Source: Bacillota bacterium (GTDB lineage: Bacteria; Bacillota; Clostridia; Acetivibrionales; DTU013). Taken from it: DNA of 64,000 nucleotides. The DNA lies in contig JAFABI010000105.1 of assembly GCA_023426125.1 (NCBI GenBank), positions 1-64,000 of the forward strand, given 5' to 3'. The translations under genes and the position numbers were made by a program. Every line of letters starts with the position of its first letter. Positions within the stretch are counted from its first letter, which is position 1. The notes below the pieces were generated by a model. That model was not told where the DNA came from and searched no databases. It saw nothing but the letters and a program-made list of their open reading frames with translations. Below are positions 18,113 to 26,679 of this stretch, in pieces.

Positions 18113-19018
18113 CTACCGCACCGGCATCCTTTCGATAATTTTATCTTCCGGCCTTGGTTCGCCACATAAAAGCGGAGAGTATACATCATAGCAGGAACGA
18201 TTTCTGTCAACCGCTGCGGTGCTGTAATTTGCATAGCAGTAAAGGCATCCGTGCGCACAAGTGTTATAGGCTCCAATATCCACCGCCGGAACACATCCGC
18301 ATGCCTTCCTCTGGTTTCCGTCCTTTTTGTAATTGGCAGCTGTGCCCGAAATTTCTTCAATCAATTCCGGATCAATACACCGGGCATGACCAATTCCATA
18401 CTCCGCCAGATCTATCTGCTCGGCACAGGTTTCAATTTTCAAACCGTATGCGCCTGCAGCCGCACTGATTCTTTTCGCCGTTTCTCTTATCATTTCGGGA
18501 TGAAGCTCCTGAATACCGTAAGCTTTAAAGGTCTTGTCCGTTTTTTTATATTCGTCGACAAAGCTTATAATGCATTTTGATGTATAGTTATGCAGCCTGG
18601 CCGCCAATCGGTTGAAATATTTTTCATGCTTTTCCATACTGCAGGCATCATTTACGATGATGGGGTCATACCGCCATATTACCCGTTTGGAACCAATTTT
18701 GTCCGAAAGCCTCATAAAGGTATCAATGACTTTTGCTTTATCCGGAAGGTTCCTTTCGAATTCACTGCCGTATGGATTAAGCGTAAATTGAAAGTAGTAA
18801 GGATAATCCTTGATTAAATCCAGGCGGTGCAGCATCGGCTCCGGATTCTTTGTCCAGAAGACAAAGCATTCCACCGCATCCCTTTTCAAGGATATCCTGC
18901 TGACCTGGCTCACATTAAAAGGATTGCGCACAAGGACAAAGCCCTCCCGGAGCCTGTTAAAAAACCATTCGCTGTAAAAAGCCGGTATATCGGTCCTTCG
19001 GCTGGCGCTTACGATCAT
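18113..19018 (-). CDS. DUF1848-family protein with C-terminal Cys cluster
   Basis: Protein of 301 residues matching DUF1848: starts MIVSASRRTDIPAFYSEWF, contains FVFWTKNPEPM, YFQFTLNPYG and VIWRYDPIIV, and ends with a cysteine cluster CGCVPAVDIGAYNTC then HGCLYCYANY. The Cys spacing suggests an iron-sulphur or zinc site; relation to radical SAM enzymes has been suggested by fold but the canonical N-terminal CxxxCxxC is absent. Function unknown. The ATG at 19018 follows GGAGG; an in-frame upstream start adds 13 unlikely residues. Monocistronic between R2 and R1 repeats. Confidence 0.85.
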   Translation of the reverse strand: MIVSASRRTDIPAFYSEWFFNRLREGFVLVRNPFNVSQVSRISLKRDAVECFVFWTKNPEPMLHRLDLIKDYPYYFQFTLNPYGSEFERNLPDKAKVIDTFMRLSDKIGSKRVIWRYDPIIVNDACSMEKHEKYFNRLAARLHNYTSKCIISFVDEYKKTDKTFKAYGIQELHPEMIRETAKRISAAAGAYGLKIETCAEQIDLAEYGIGHARCIDPELIEEISGTAANYKKDGNQRKACGCVPAVDIGAYNTCAHGCLYCYANYSTAAVDRNRSCYDVYSPLLCGEPRPEDKIIERMPVR

Positions 19019-19110
19019 CTTCCGTTCCTCCGTTCCCTTGCCTGCTGAAAGGCACATATACTATTCTATCATAAACAGGAAGGTTTGCTTAGCCATTAAT
19101 GTTGCACAGA

Positions 19111-19231
19111 CGCTGTAAAAAATTATGGCATATCAATCCGGAGGGGCGGCCATTGGTCGTCCGCCCAGGGTATCCGAAATCACCGGAGGATCGCATAGCA
19201 TTTATGTGGACGCGCTATGCGCACCCCTACT
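19111..19231. repeat. R1 repeat, right arm missing
   Basis: Left arm CGCTGTAAAAAATTATGGCA is intact, followed by GGGGCGGCCATTGGTCGTCC and GGACGCGCTATGCGCACCCC. The right terminal arm is not recognisable. Confidence 0.75.
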
Positions 19232-19308
19232 AGTCAGAAGGAAACCCGATGAACAGATTCGTAAAATTATGACTGAGTACTCAAATATATCAAATTATAG
19301 TTTCGTGG

Positions 19309-19863
19309 TCATAAGAGAAAGGGATCCTCGTCGATCAGGAATGCAATTGCCTCATCCCTGAAACTGCTGTTCCGGACCCATTCCCTGATATCTTTAAGCT
19401 TATCATAATCGTCCTTGCCGAACTTTTTTATATAATGCTCCTCAAAGCGCTGCCTGGTCATTTCCCTTTTCAGCTTCTGCTGCCACGGGGCTGTAAAAAA
19501 ATCATTCAGCTGCTGGTGGGAATCATTTTTTATCAACGCCTCCCATTCGTTTTTATCCAGCCACACACCGTTACAGCTGCCGCAGTGGTCAACCCGGAAA
19601 GACAGACCCGGCAATACATTATACTTGATAAGGATCTTGCCGCAGTCAGGACAAAGGTTGGCCATTTTCGAATCATATTCCGGCACATAATCATGGGTTG
19701 GGTCAAAGGCAGCCTCTTCCAGACTGCTCCTGTTCTTCCAGCTCAGATAATCTTCAAACCTGACCCAGTCGCCGCCGCAGCTGCTGCAGCTATAGCACCT
19801 GAGACCCAGGTCCTCCTCGGTATACTGCAAATCCACCGTTTTGCAAACAGGGCATTTTGTCAT
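19309..19863 (-). CDS. TFIIB-type zinc-ribbon protein
   Basis: Soluble protein of 184 residues with two zinc ribbons. The first has CPVC near residue 4 and CSSCGGDW near 26; the second, CPDC near 71 and CGSCNGVWLDKNEWEAL near 93, matches the zf-TFIIB family exactly. The C-terminal third is charged and helical. Such proteins occur widely in bacteria without an assigned role. Ribosome site GAGGAGGG lies close to the ATG. No operon partner is evident. Confidence 0.85.
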   Translation of the reverse strand: MTKCPVCKTVDLQYTEEDLGLRCYSCSSCGGDWVRFEDYLSWKNRSSLEEAAFDPTHDYVPEYDSKMANLCPDCGKILIKYNVLPGLSFRVDHCGSCNGVWLDKNEWEALIKNDSHQQLNDFFTAPWQQKLKREMTRQRFEEHYIKKFGKDDYDKLKDIREWVRNSSFRDEAIAFLIDEDPFLL

Positions 19864-19969
19864 ACGTTACCCTCCTCTTAAGATGATGATGGAATATCAT
19901 GGGGGATATTTTGGTCGCTTCGTTATAATTTGCAATATCCCGCGTTGCTATACTTCTATTTTCACTTAA

Positions 19970-20494
19970 CTACGATCTTCTCAAAATATATTTCACAAAA
20001 TCCTTTGCCAGATTTTTATTCTCAAACGCCCGGATAGCCTTGCTCTTTGTAAGGATAAGCAAGACCAGCAACGCCATGAATACGTTGACATAGACATCCT
20101 TCAAGTCAAACGTGAAAAATCCTTTAACCTGAATGTAATCCAGACTGCCATCCCAAAAAACCTTATCGATCAGGGAACATATGGCGCAGGAAAAAACGAA
20201 GGCAAACAGGATATCGATGCTTTTGTTGCAACCCTTTTTACGGCATATGAAATCATAAAACAGGTAGATGAGTATGCTCAAAACAGCTACCAGCGCAATA
20301 TGCACCCATTTGCCTATGCCCAATTGCAGCATGGAGTTAAACCAGGAATAATCCCTGTTGAACATGGGTCTGAAATATAGCAAAGGCGGAAGGATGGGAA
20401 TATTCCTATCCAGATAATTGTTGTTGATTATTATTTTGATTCCCTGCTCCAATGCGACTAAAAAAACCACACCCAGCCATGCCAATTTCCGCAT
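19970..20494 (-). CDS. Signal peptidase II (LspA)-like protein
   Basis: Integral membrane protein of 174 residues with four predicted segments (near residues 5-20, 65-85, 95-115, 135-155). The order and spacing match lipoprotein signal peptidase: SWFNSML, then CSLIDKVFWDGSLDYI, then FTFDLKDVYVNVF. The two Asp residues in LDYI and LKDVY align with the catalytic pair, while surrounding residues (usual GNxxDR and FNxAD) are divergent. It may be an accessory lipoprotein peptidase rather than the housekeeping enzyme. Start at the ATG following GGGAGG. The 307 bp upstream to the next gene contain no gene I can support. Confidence 0.75.
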   Translation of the reverse strand: MRKLAWLGVVFLVALEQGIKIIINNNYLDRNIPILPPLLYFRPMFNRDYSWFNSMLQLGIGKWVHIALVAVLSILIYLFYDFICRKKGCNKSIDILFAFVFSCAICSLIDKVFWDGSLDYIQVKGFFTFDLKDVYVNVFMALLVLLILTKSKAIRAFENKNLAKDFVKYILRRS

Positions 20495-20801
20495 AAACAC
20501 CTCCCATTTATGTTTTTCTTGTTTCTATCCTTCAAACTCGGACTATTTCAATTGCTTAATACCCGCCAGCATAAATTACCGCTCGCATGGCGATCAACCG
20601 CGATTGCGGAATTTTGCTTGCTATTATTCTCCGTGAAGCACAAAAATTCCTCTTTTTTTGCTTTTGCATAAAATAACAAAAAACATACCCCGATGGGCCG
20701 TAATAATTGATTGATTTTCACGAGGCTTTTATTACCATAATATAAAAACGGCATTTGCTCCATATTAAATGATGGATTAAATCCAAAAGGGAGGCATTGG
20801 A

Positions 20802-21809
20802 TTGTATAGAGTAAAAATGTGCCTTATTACAGTACTGGTGGGTATTCTCGCTTTTTATTTCACCGGTATGCTGCAAAATGAGGTCGAACGCTTTCCGGAC
20901 AAGTCAAAAACCGGAATACTATTGTCCTATTCTACGGAGCTGCCTATTTCTTTTGCTGTTCTTGGAGACATTCATTGCAATACCTATAAATTCGAAAGAG
21001 CCCTTAAGGATCTGCACAATATAAATCCTGCAGAAGATGCGCTTGTGTTGAATGGCGATACAGTAGACCAGGGATTGGACAAGCAGTACTCCAGATTTCT
21101 TGCTTCGATTGACAAAAATAAAGCTCTCCTTCCGGCTATGCTGATAATCAATATAGGTAATCACGAGTATTTCGATTACTCGAAAGGGCTAAATTCCCCA
21201 TCGATGATAGACGGGTACATCTCAAAATACCTGACGTTCTCAAGCAATAAAAAGGTTTATCATGATACCTGGCTCAAAGGATACCATTTTATATCTCTTG
21301 GGTCCGAGCAATGCAACACACGGGAATTGGGCAATACACAGGCATTCATATCAGAGGCCCAGCAAATATGGCTGAAAGAAAAGCTTGCTGAAAACTATAA
21401 ACCCGGAAGACCCATTTTTGTTTTTTTGCATCAGAATCTTAGCGGCAACACAAAGGAAGAAGACTTAAAAAAAACCAACGTCAGACAGGACCATAAAATC
21501 AAGGCAATTTTATCGAAATATCCCGAAGCCGTTATCTTTACCTCCCATACCCATAACTTTCTGACCGGGGATAATATGCTATACATCAAAGAGCCTTTTG
21601 CAGCCATCCATACCGGTTCGGTAAACAACCCTCTGATACAGGACGTTAACGGCAAAAAATTTGACCCTGATAAAAGCCAGGGATTATATGTTGAAGCGGA
21701 AAAAGGCAGAATAACGGTAAGGGGTAGAAATTTCGACAGCAGCACATGGGTTCAAGGCGCAACATATTCAAAAAACTTTAACGTGCGGCATAAGTCCCCC
21801 GCCTCTTAG
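20802..21809 (+). CDS. Membrane-anchored calcineurin-like metallophosphoesterase
   Basis: Protein of 335 residues with an N-terminal signal anchor near residues 5-23 and an extracytoplasmic phosphoesterase domain. Metal motifs are VLGDIHCN, LNGDTVDQG, IGNHEYF, FLHQNL and FTSHTHNF, in the standard order. The substrate is unknown. Translation starts at TTG (20802) supported by AAAAGGGAGG seven bases upstream. The last residues and the stop lie inside a C-rich hairpin that resembles an insertion-sequence end, so the natural C-terminus may have been altered. Confidence 0.85.
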   Translation: MYRVKMCLITVLVGILAFYFTGMLQNEVERFPDKSKTGILLSYSTELPISFAVLGDIHCNTYKFERALKDLHNINPAEDALVLNGDTVDQGLDKQYSRFLASIDKNKALLPAMLIINIGNHEYFDYSKGLNSPSMIDGYISKYLTFSSNKKVYHDTWLKGYHFISLGSEQCNTRELGNTQAFISEAQQIWLKEKLAENYKPGRPIFVFLHQNLSGNTKEEDLKKTNVRQDHKIKAILSKYPEAVIFTSHTHNFLTGDNMLYIKEPFAAIHTGSVNNPLIQDVNGKKFDPDKSQGLYVEAEKGRITVRGRNFDSSTWVQGATYSKNFNVRHKSPAS

Positions 21810-21830
21810 GCGGGGAGTTCCTGTTCACAT
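21790..21830. repeat. GC-rich hairpin resembling an IS200/IS605 end
   Basis: CCCCGCC (21797-21803) and GGCGGGG (21809-21815) form a hairpin that overlaps the phosphoesterase stop codon. The motif is like the subterminal hairpin of IS200/IS605-type elements, but could simply be a terminator without a T-tract. Confidence 0.35.
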
Positions 21831-21891
21831 TCTGCCAGGTAATGCGGCGAAGCTACCGAATCGATTAAACAACGAAGTTGGCGCTGTAGTA

Positions 21892-23367
21892 TTAATCATC
21901 CAGTTCAGATACAAAAACAAGCTGAACATTGTCCCGGTCAAACTCCGGCAGCATTTCCTGTATGGCTTCTGCCGTAGCCTTGCCGCCCTCGGTTCCGACA
22001 TGTCCGACGGCAATGGCTTGTTTCTTTTTCAGGGCAATCTCCGCGGCCTTCCGCAATTGCACTTTAATGGCTTCCTTCGGCCTTTTCTCATCAATAAAGA
22101 TATCCCTGTCATAACACCTGATCCCCATTTTGTCGGACAGCTTCTTGCCAATGGGATGATCCGCCGTCCTGCTGTCGACAAAATACAGGTTTTTCTCCTT
22201 GACAACGTCCAGTATCGCGGTTACTATGTCTTCAACGCTGCTTGCTTTAGAGCCCATATGGATATTTGCACCCACACTGTAGGGCACGTCATCAAAAGCG
22301 TCATTTACCAACTGCTTTACATCTTCTTTTTTCATTCCGGCCATGATGGGTCTGGGGCCTAGCCATTCAAGCCTGCCGTAATTGGCTTCCATCGGCAGAT
22401 GCACGATGACCTCATAGCCTTTTTCATAGGCGGCTTGCGCATCAGACCTGGAAAACTCCAGGAAAGGCATTACCGCAAAGGTCAGGTGCCTTTGAATAGC
22501 CATCATTTCCTTAATTCCCGCCCTGCTCTGGCCGAAATCGTCCAGAATAATCGCAAGCTTCGCCTTATCGCTTTCATCCGTCCCGGCACCGGTTGATGCC
22601 GCTGCTGTATAAATTGAAGAGATATTACCTTCTGCCGCTATTTCATCCATGTATTTGGATACCCCGTTTGCGATGGCTTCCGCTATCCCGTCTTTGAATT
22701 CCTCCGTCCCCAGCAGCCTTTGCTCCTCGGCATTGGACAGGAATGCCGTTTCAATGATGGCTCCAGGTACGTTGGTATATTTCAGCAGATAGAATTCTCC
22801 TGTTTGAGGGTCGTGAACAGTACGCTTCCTTCCGTCTACCACCATATTGTTCAAGGCTCTTTGCAGGCAATAAGCCAGGGTTTCGCTCTGCGGGTATTTT
22901 GTACCGTAAAAGACAATGGAGCCGTCGGCATTGACATTTCTCCAATGACAGTTTCCATGGATGCTTAAGAACAACCCCGCCTTGCTGGCGTTTATGATGT
23001 CAACGCGCGCTCTCAGATCCCTCTGATGACGGCTGTCCCCGCTGCTGCTCAGGCTGTCCAGGGAGATGTCTTCCTCCCTTGTCAGTACCACCTTATAGCC
23101 TTTTTCCTCCAGATGGGTTTTCAGCTTCATGGAGATATCAAGATTTATATCTTTTTCCAACAGCTCGCCCCTTGATGTGCCGCCGTCAATTCCTCCATGC
23201 CCCGGGTCTATAACGATTACGCTGCTGCCCCGGTCCGGCAGGCTGTTTCCATAGGACTTAAGATACTGATTGTATATAAAAAAAGAAAAAAGCAATAAAG
23301 TAATTATTGCCACTGCCGATATTCGCAGTATTTTTTTTCTTAAGATGACGATTCTCGATTTTCCCAT
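21892..23367 (-). CDS. N-acetylmuramoyl-L-alanine amidase fused to divergent polysaccharide deacetylase
   Basis: Two-domain envelope protein of 491 residues with an N-terminal membrane anchor near residues 14-32. Residues about 45-245 are an Amidase_3 domain with zinc ligands in DPGHGG, ELLEKDINL and SIHGNC and the catalytic Glu in IIETAFLSN; it would cleave the stem peptide from muramic acid. After a short Ala/Thr-rich linker, residues about 265-490 are a divergent polysaccharide deacetylase (IILDDFGQS, HLPMEA, GANIHMGSKAS, DSRTADHP, VGHVG). Both domains normally occur as separate proteins. Sporulation or cell-wall remodelling is inferred; a split L,D-transpeptidase gene lies 700 bp upstream. 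Confidence 0.9.
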   Translation of the reverse strand: MGKSRIVILRKKILRISAVAIITLLLFSFFIYNQYLKSYGNSLPDRGSSVIVIDPGHGGIDGGTSRGELLEKDINLDISMKLKTHLEEKGYKVVLTREEDISLDSLSSSGDSRHQRDLRARVDIINASKAGLFLSIHGNCHWRNVNADGSIVFYGTKYPQSETLAYCLQRALNNMVVDGRKRTVHDPQTGEFYLLKYTNVPGAIIETAFLSNAEEQRLLGTEEFKDGIAEAIANGVSKYMDEIAAEGNISSIYTAAASTGAGTDESDKAKLAIILDDFGQSRAGIKEMMAIQRHLTFAVMPFLEFSRSDAQAAYEKGYEVIVHLPMEANYGRLEWLGPRPIMAGMKKEDVKQLVNDAFDDVPYSVGANIHMGSKASSVEDIVTAILDVVKEKNLYFVDSRTADHPIGKKLSDKMGIRCYDRDIFIDEKRPKEAIKVQLRKAAEIALKKKQAIAVGHVGTEGGKATAEAIQEMLPEFDRDNVQLVFVSELDD

Positions 23368-23464
23368 ACCACCCGTACCCTGATTGTCGATACTTAATTT
23401 GTATTATCCGGCGTTTATTTATATTCCACTTTCAGGATATTTCAGGTGAAAATAGAAACAGATG

Positions 23465-23680
23465 TCAACCAAAGGATTTCAATTCACGGTCGTCCAGTGC
23501 ATCTACAAAACAATTCCTCATTTCCGTCTCGGCTGAACAGCTTGTTTTGTAATACCAGTCAAAGACTTCCTTTTTCACTTCCATCGGATTGCCTGTCACT
23601 TTTTCTGGATAAACGGCAATTAATTTGCCTGTTTCCCTGTTTCTCAAACCCACTCTGGAATCTTCAAATCGCAAAGCCAT
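23465..23680 (-). CDS. Small hypothetical protein
   Basis: A 71-residue protein, mixed charge, two cysteines in TSCSAETEMRNCF, no membrane segment. AAAGGCGG precedes the ATG. It is not recognised. It sits 61 bp downstream of the YkoF-like gene in the same direction and may be co-transcribed with it and the original L,D-transpeptidase gene. Confidence 0.6.
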   Translation of the reverse strand: MALRFEDSRVGLRNRETGKLIAVYPEKVTGNPMEVKKEVFDWYYKTSCSAETEMRNCFVDALDDRELKSFG

Positions 23681-23741
23681 ACCGGACCGCCTTTCACATA
23701 TTTTAGTGTTTTAAGGTTATAATTTCAGGCCTTTTGTCTCA

Positions 23742-23981
23742 TCAGCCTGCATTATTGGCAATCGTCACAACCATGTTGACTTCTCCGCCGGTCTTTTCGG
23801 CTTCGGTAAACATGGTTGCCAGGCACTGGAACACATCATTGCTGCTGCCTGTTAACCTGGTATTCATAGAATTGACAGTATAGCTCACGTTCCTGTCCTT
23901 CAAAGCGTCGATGGACATGTTGATTACCTTTGTCGCATCGCCGGTTTTCAACGGATATACTGCTACTTCAGCTGTTATCAT
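23742..23981 (-). CDS. YkoF-like (thiamine/HMP-binding type) small protein
   Basis: A 79-residue protein with one ferredoxin-like repeat of the YkoF/MTH1187 type: AEVAVYPL at the start, SYTVNSMNTRLTGSSNDVF in the middle and VNMVVTIANN at the end. YkoF of Bacillus has two such repeats and binds thiamine or HMP; single-repeat versions are of uncertain role. The ATG at 23981 follows GAAGGTGA; a longer frame of 11 residues is less likely. It lies 78 bp downstream of the interrupted L,D-transpeptidase gene. Confidence 0.75.
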   Translation of the reverse strand: MITAEVAVYPLKTGDATKVINMSIDALKDRNVSYTVNSMNTRLTGSSNDVFQCLATMFTEAEKTGGEVNMVVTIANNAG

Positions 23982-24059
23982 GTTATCACCTTCTTCAGAA
24001 ATTTTTGGTTCCATTGCTAGTATGGACTTTCTGAAGAATAATATTCCCGGTCCTCCGCT

Positions 24060-24205
24060 TTAATAAATAAGTACCGGAGTATCCAGCGCTATCATGTCAT
24101 ACAGCTCCGCCGCATCCTTGCTGTACATCCTGACACAGCCGTGGGATACGGCCTGGCCGATGGACCATGGTTTGTCGGTTCCATGGATGCCGTAAATTCC
24201 CCAGG
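24060..24205 (-). pseudogene. L,D-transpeptidase, 3' half (split by element)
   Basis: C-terminal half of a YkuD-family L,D-transpeptidase, with WGIYGIHGT and the active-site SHGCVRM containing the catalytic Cys and His. The sequence is homologous up to the CCCCAGG core at 24199-24205 and unrelated beyond it. The missing 5' half lies at 32623-32816 on the same strand. Joined at the core they give a 333-nt frame of 110 residues with the normal family order. The enzyme would form 3-3 peptidoglycan crosslinks or anchor proteins. A GTG-started frame (24266) fused to element sequence could be translated but lacks half the fold. Confidence 0.9.
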
Positions 24206-24224
24206 CTAAATGCCAAGAAGAACA
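24199..24224. other. attL: core CCCCAGG plus right attP arm
   Basis: Core at 24199-24205 and, inside the element after seven bases, CCAAGAAGAACA at 24213-24224. This arm is the inverted partner of TGTTCTTGATGG at the other end (10 of 12 positions). Confidence 0.85.
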
Positions 24225-24240
24225 CAAATAAGAAATGAAG

Positions 24241-24594
24241 TTAACACTGCCTGTTATTACTACCACCTTTATGAAAGTTCAACACTAATGCATTGAGAAC
24301 ATCGATAACTGTATCCATTTCATTGTCATTCAAATTCCTAACTATAGATATTACTTCCTTCACCCTAGTTTCAGAGGAAACAGATAAAGAGTCTGCAAGC
24401 AAGTAATCAACACTTACTCCCAAAGAGTTGGAGATTCTAACCAATGTTTCTATACTCGGCTTTTTATGGCCGCCTTCCAACACACTGACATATTTTGACG
24501 ATATATTGCTAAGTTCTGAAAGTCTTTCTTGTGTCAATCCTTTCTTAAGTCGTACTTGCTTAACTCTTGAACCTATCAGTTTGTAGTCAACCAT
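24241..24594 (-). CDS. XRE-family regulator of the element
   Basis: A 117-residue protein with an N-terminal helix-turn-helix (residues 6-60: IGSRVKQVRLKKGLTQERLSELS, then SKYVSVLEGGHKKPSIETLVRI) and a short C-terminal helical tail. It is the outermost gene on the left, divergent from the rest, like a phage-type repressor. GGGAGTGAT precedes the ATG. A short ATTAGG/CCTAAT dyad in the divergent region at 24650-24667 is a possible operator. Role in holding the element quiet is inferred. Confidence 0.88.
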   Translation of the reverse strand: MVDYKLIGSRVKQVRLKKGLTQERLSELSNISSKYVSVLEGGHKKPSIETLVRISNSLGVSVDYLLADSLSVSSETRVKEVISIVRNLNDNEMDTVIDVLNALVLNFHKGGSNNRQC

Positions 24595-24649
24595 ATAATC
24601 ACTCCCATTTTAGAGTAATGGTTGCCAGTACATGATTAAACTATCTTGA

Positions 24650-24702
24650 ATTAGGTAATCGCCTAATTATAGATTGACTACGATTAGCAGCAATGGTATA
24701 TT
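24650..24702 (+). promoter_or_regulatory. Rightward promoter with dyad operator
   Basis: TTGACT (24674-24679), 17-bp spacer, TATATT (24697-24702). Immediately upstream is ATTAGG-6 bp-CCTAAT (24650-24667), a candidate site for the divergent XRE protein. It would drive the MORN-protein gene. Confidence 0.7.
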
Positions 24703-24750
24703 TATGCTAAGTTAAAGCACATAACAATAATATAAGTGAGGTGTAAATAA

Positions 24751-25674
24751 ATGGAACCAAAAAAATGTACTTCATGCGGAGTAGATAATTCTTCCTCAGC
24801 ACGATTTTGCAGTAATTGTGCCAACCCTTTTGAGGAAACAAGAGGGCCAATTAATACAAACGATGGCTCTGTAAATATTAGTACAAGACTTGGTAGCGAA
24901 GGCAACGGGCTTAAACAAAAGGAGAACTGGTTTTCAAGTCATAAGATAATCTCGGGGATACTGGCGGTCATTGTTCTCATTATATTCATTTCAGCTTTGG
25001 GAGGCGGTAAACATAAGGAATACTATGAAGGCGGTGCTTTGATGTATGAAGGTGGATGGTCAAACGGCCACCCAAATGGTCAGGGTACATACTATTCGCA
25101 GGCAGGGAATATCCTTTACAAAGGTGGCTTCAATTATGGACTGTACGAAGGTCAAGGTAAATCATATACAGAGGGCACTGGAAACCTTGCGGACGGCTAT
25201 ATGTACACATCTAACGTTATCTATTATCTGGAATATGAAGGAACCTTCAGGAATAACCTGCAAGATGGTGAGGGAACAGCATATTATCCAGATGGTAGCA
25301 TATTGTATAAAGGCGGATGGAAGGGCGGTAAATACCATGGCAAAGGCATATTGTACCAATATGTGGAACACGGTCACCCAACTGTGTACCACGGAGAATT
25401 TGCAGATGGTAATTATGAAGGTGAAGGAACTCTGACTTTCATTGACCCAGTTGATGGTGTTATTTATGAAACTACAGGTACATTCAGCCATGGTTTAACC
25501 TACGATACCACTGCCACAAAGAAACCAGCTATACGCAGTGAGTACACAGAATGGATTGTCAAGATGTATGATAAGGCGAATGAAAGCTACGAAAGTAATA
25601 GCCAAAATGTCCCATCGGAAGGCTCAAAGGATACAGCAACCGATGAATATGGGAATGAGTTTGGTTTAGACTGA
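24751..25674 (+). CDS. Zinc-ribbon membrane protein with MORN repeats
   Basis: Protein of 307 residues. An N-terminal zinc ribbon (KKCTSCGVDN, then FCSNCANPF, residues 4-27), a Ser/Gly-rich linker, one membrane segment near residues 67-87 (ISGILAVIVLIIFISAL), then about seven MORN-like repeats (YEGGWSNGHPNGQGTYY, YEGTFRNNLQDGEGTAYY, YKGGWKGGKYHGKGILY, YHGEFADGNYEGEGTLTF) to about residue 250, and an acidic C-terminal tail. The ribbon is predicted inside and the repeats outside. MORN repeats often bind lipids or act as surface scaffolds. It is cargo of the element with its own promoter; ribosome site GTGAGGTG. Function unknown. Confidence 0.85.
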   Translation: MEPKKCTSCGVDNSSSARFCSNCANPFEETRGPINTNDGSVNISTRLGSEGNGLKQKENWFSSHKIISGILAVIVLIIFISALGGGKHKEYYEGGALMYEGGWSNGHPNGQGTYYSQAGNILYKGGFNYGLYEGQGKSYTEGTGNLADGYMYTSNVIYYLEYEGTFRNNLQDGEGTAYYPDGSILYKGGWKGGKYHGKGILYQYVEHGHPTVYHGEFADGNYEGEGTLTFIDPVDGVIYETTGTFSHGLTYDTTATKKPAIRSEYTEWIVKMYDKANESYESNSQNVPSEGSKDTATDEYGNEFGLD

Positions 25675-25776
25675 CAGACTCCTAGCAGATTTACATAATT
25701 TACCAATAAGTGGAGCTGTGCAAAGGTTGTTCGTCTATTACTGCAAAAAATAATAAGAGTAGAGAGGTGTCAATGT

Positions 25777-26388
25777 ATGTCGCAGTGTAGAATATGTGGC
25801 AAGGAGATTGGAATCCTTAAAAATGCATCTTATGTTGATGGTAAGAAGGCATGTTACGACTGTTGGATACGGAGCATGAAAAGTGAGATTGCCAAAGAGC
25901 ACGGTTCTTACGAAGAAAGCAATGCACCCAAAAATCAGGTAGTTATAGAAGCAACGACCGAATACTGTGAAAGTACTCTTGAGGACAAGCAACCTCAGTC
26001 AAACCAACAAACCAGCAGCAAGAAAGGTGTATTTGTAGGGATTGGTGTAGCTGTAGTACTAATCTTCTCTTTAGTTTTTTATGCGCAATCAACATCCCCA
26101 TCAGGGGTTGCAAGGAGATTCTTTAAAGCATCTATGAATGGAGATTACAAGGCAGCTGCTAGCTTATGTACCCCCAGAATTGCAGCGGGAATCAATAGTT
26201 ACGGAAGTTCAGAGAAGCAATCTGGGCTGAAGATTACCTCTGTAGATGAAACCCTGGACTCGTATTCTGATATGATTCAAGTTACCATACATTTTGAAGA
26301 TAGGAATAGAGGTGGAGCGACCTATAGAAAGATAATCTTTGTAGAGAAGATTGATGGGCTTTGGAAAGTGGTTGGTTTTGGTGGATAA
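25777..26388 (+). CDS. Zinc-ribbon membrane protein with NTF2-like C-terminus
   Basis: Protein of 203 residues built like its neighbour: N-terminal zinc ribbon (CRICGKEIG and CYDCWIRS, residues 4-33), Gln/Ser-rich linker, one membrane segment near 87-106, then an extracytoplasmic domain. That domain (SPSGVARRFFKASMNGDYKAAASLCTP ... YRKIIFVEKIDGLWKVVGFG) has the pattern of a DUF4878/NTF2-like lipoprotein fold. AGAGAGGTG precedes the ATG. It starts 102 bp after the MORN gene on the same strand, so the two may be expressed together. No known partner; a sensor or immunity role would be speculation. Confidence 0.8.
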   Translation: MSQCRICGKEIGILKNASYVDGKKACYDCWIRSMKSEIAKEHGSYEESNAPKNQVVIEATTEYCESTLEDKQPQSNQQTSSKKGVFVGIGVAVVLIFSLVFYAQSTSPSGVARRFFKASMNGDYKAAASLCTPRIAAGINSYGSSEKQSGLKITSVDETLDSYSDMIQVTIHFEDRNRGGATYRKIIFVEKIDGLWKVVGFGG

Positions 26389-26679
26389 GCATCCAGTTAA
26401 TTTAAGCTCTGTGTGGAAACGTGCAGGGCTTTCTTTATGCCCGTAATTATGGTGCCGAAACAAACGGAAATTTCTATCCCCAACTATCAATAAGAAACTG
26501 GTCAATATTTGAAGGGGAAATATGTGACTTATGCGAGTTCCCAATAATCTTTCGACGCTCACCCCCTCTTTACAGAGGAGATTCCAGCGGTGAGATAAAC
26601 AAAGAAAGGATGGTGACATGTCGTCCTGAGCCATGACGTTAAACTGGCTCTATTTGTGCGCACAGAAGGAGGTGAGAAC

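Noticed and set aside
24060..24266. 68-residue frame that fuses element DNA to the transpeptidase 3' half
   Set aside because: It arises from the insertion junction and lacks half of the catalytic fold; treated as part of the split gene.
26421..26636. 71-residue open frame inside the element
   Set aside because: GTG start without a ribosome site, runs through a hairpin, and has unconvincing composition.
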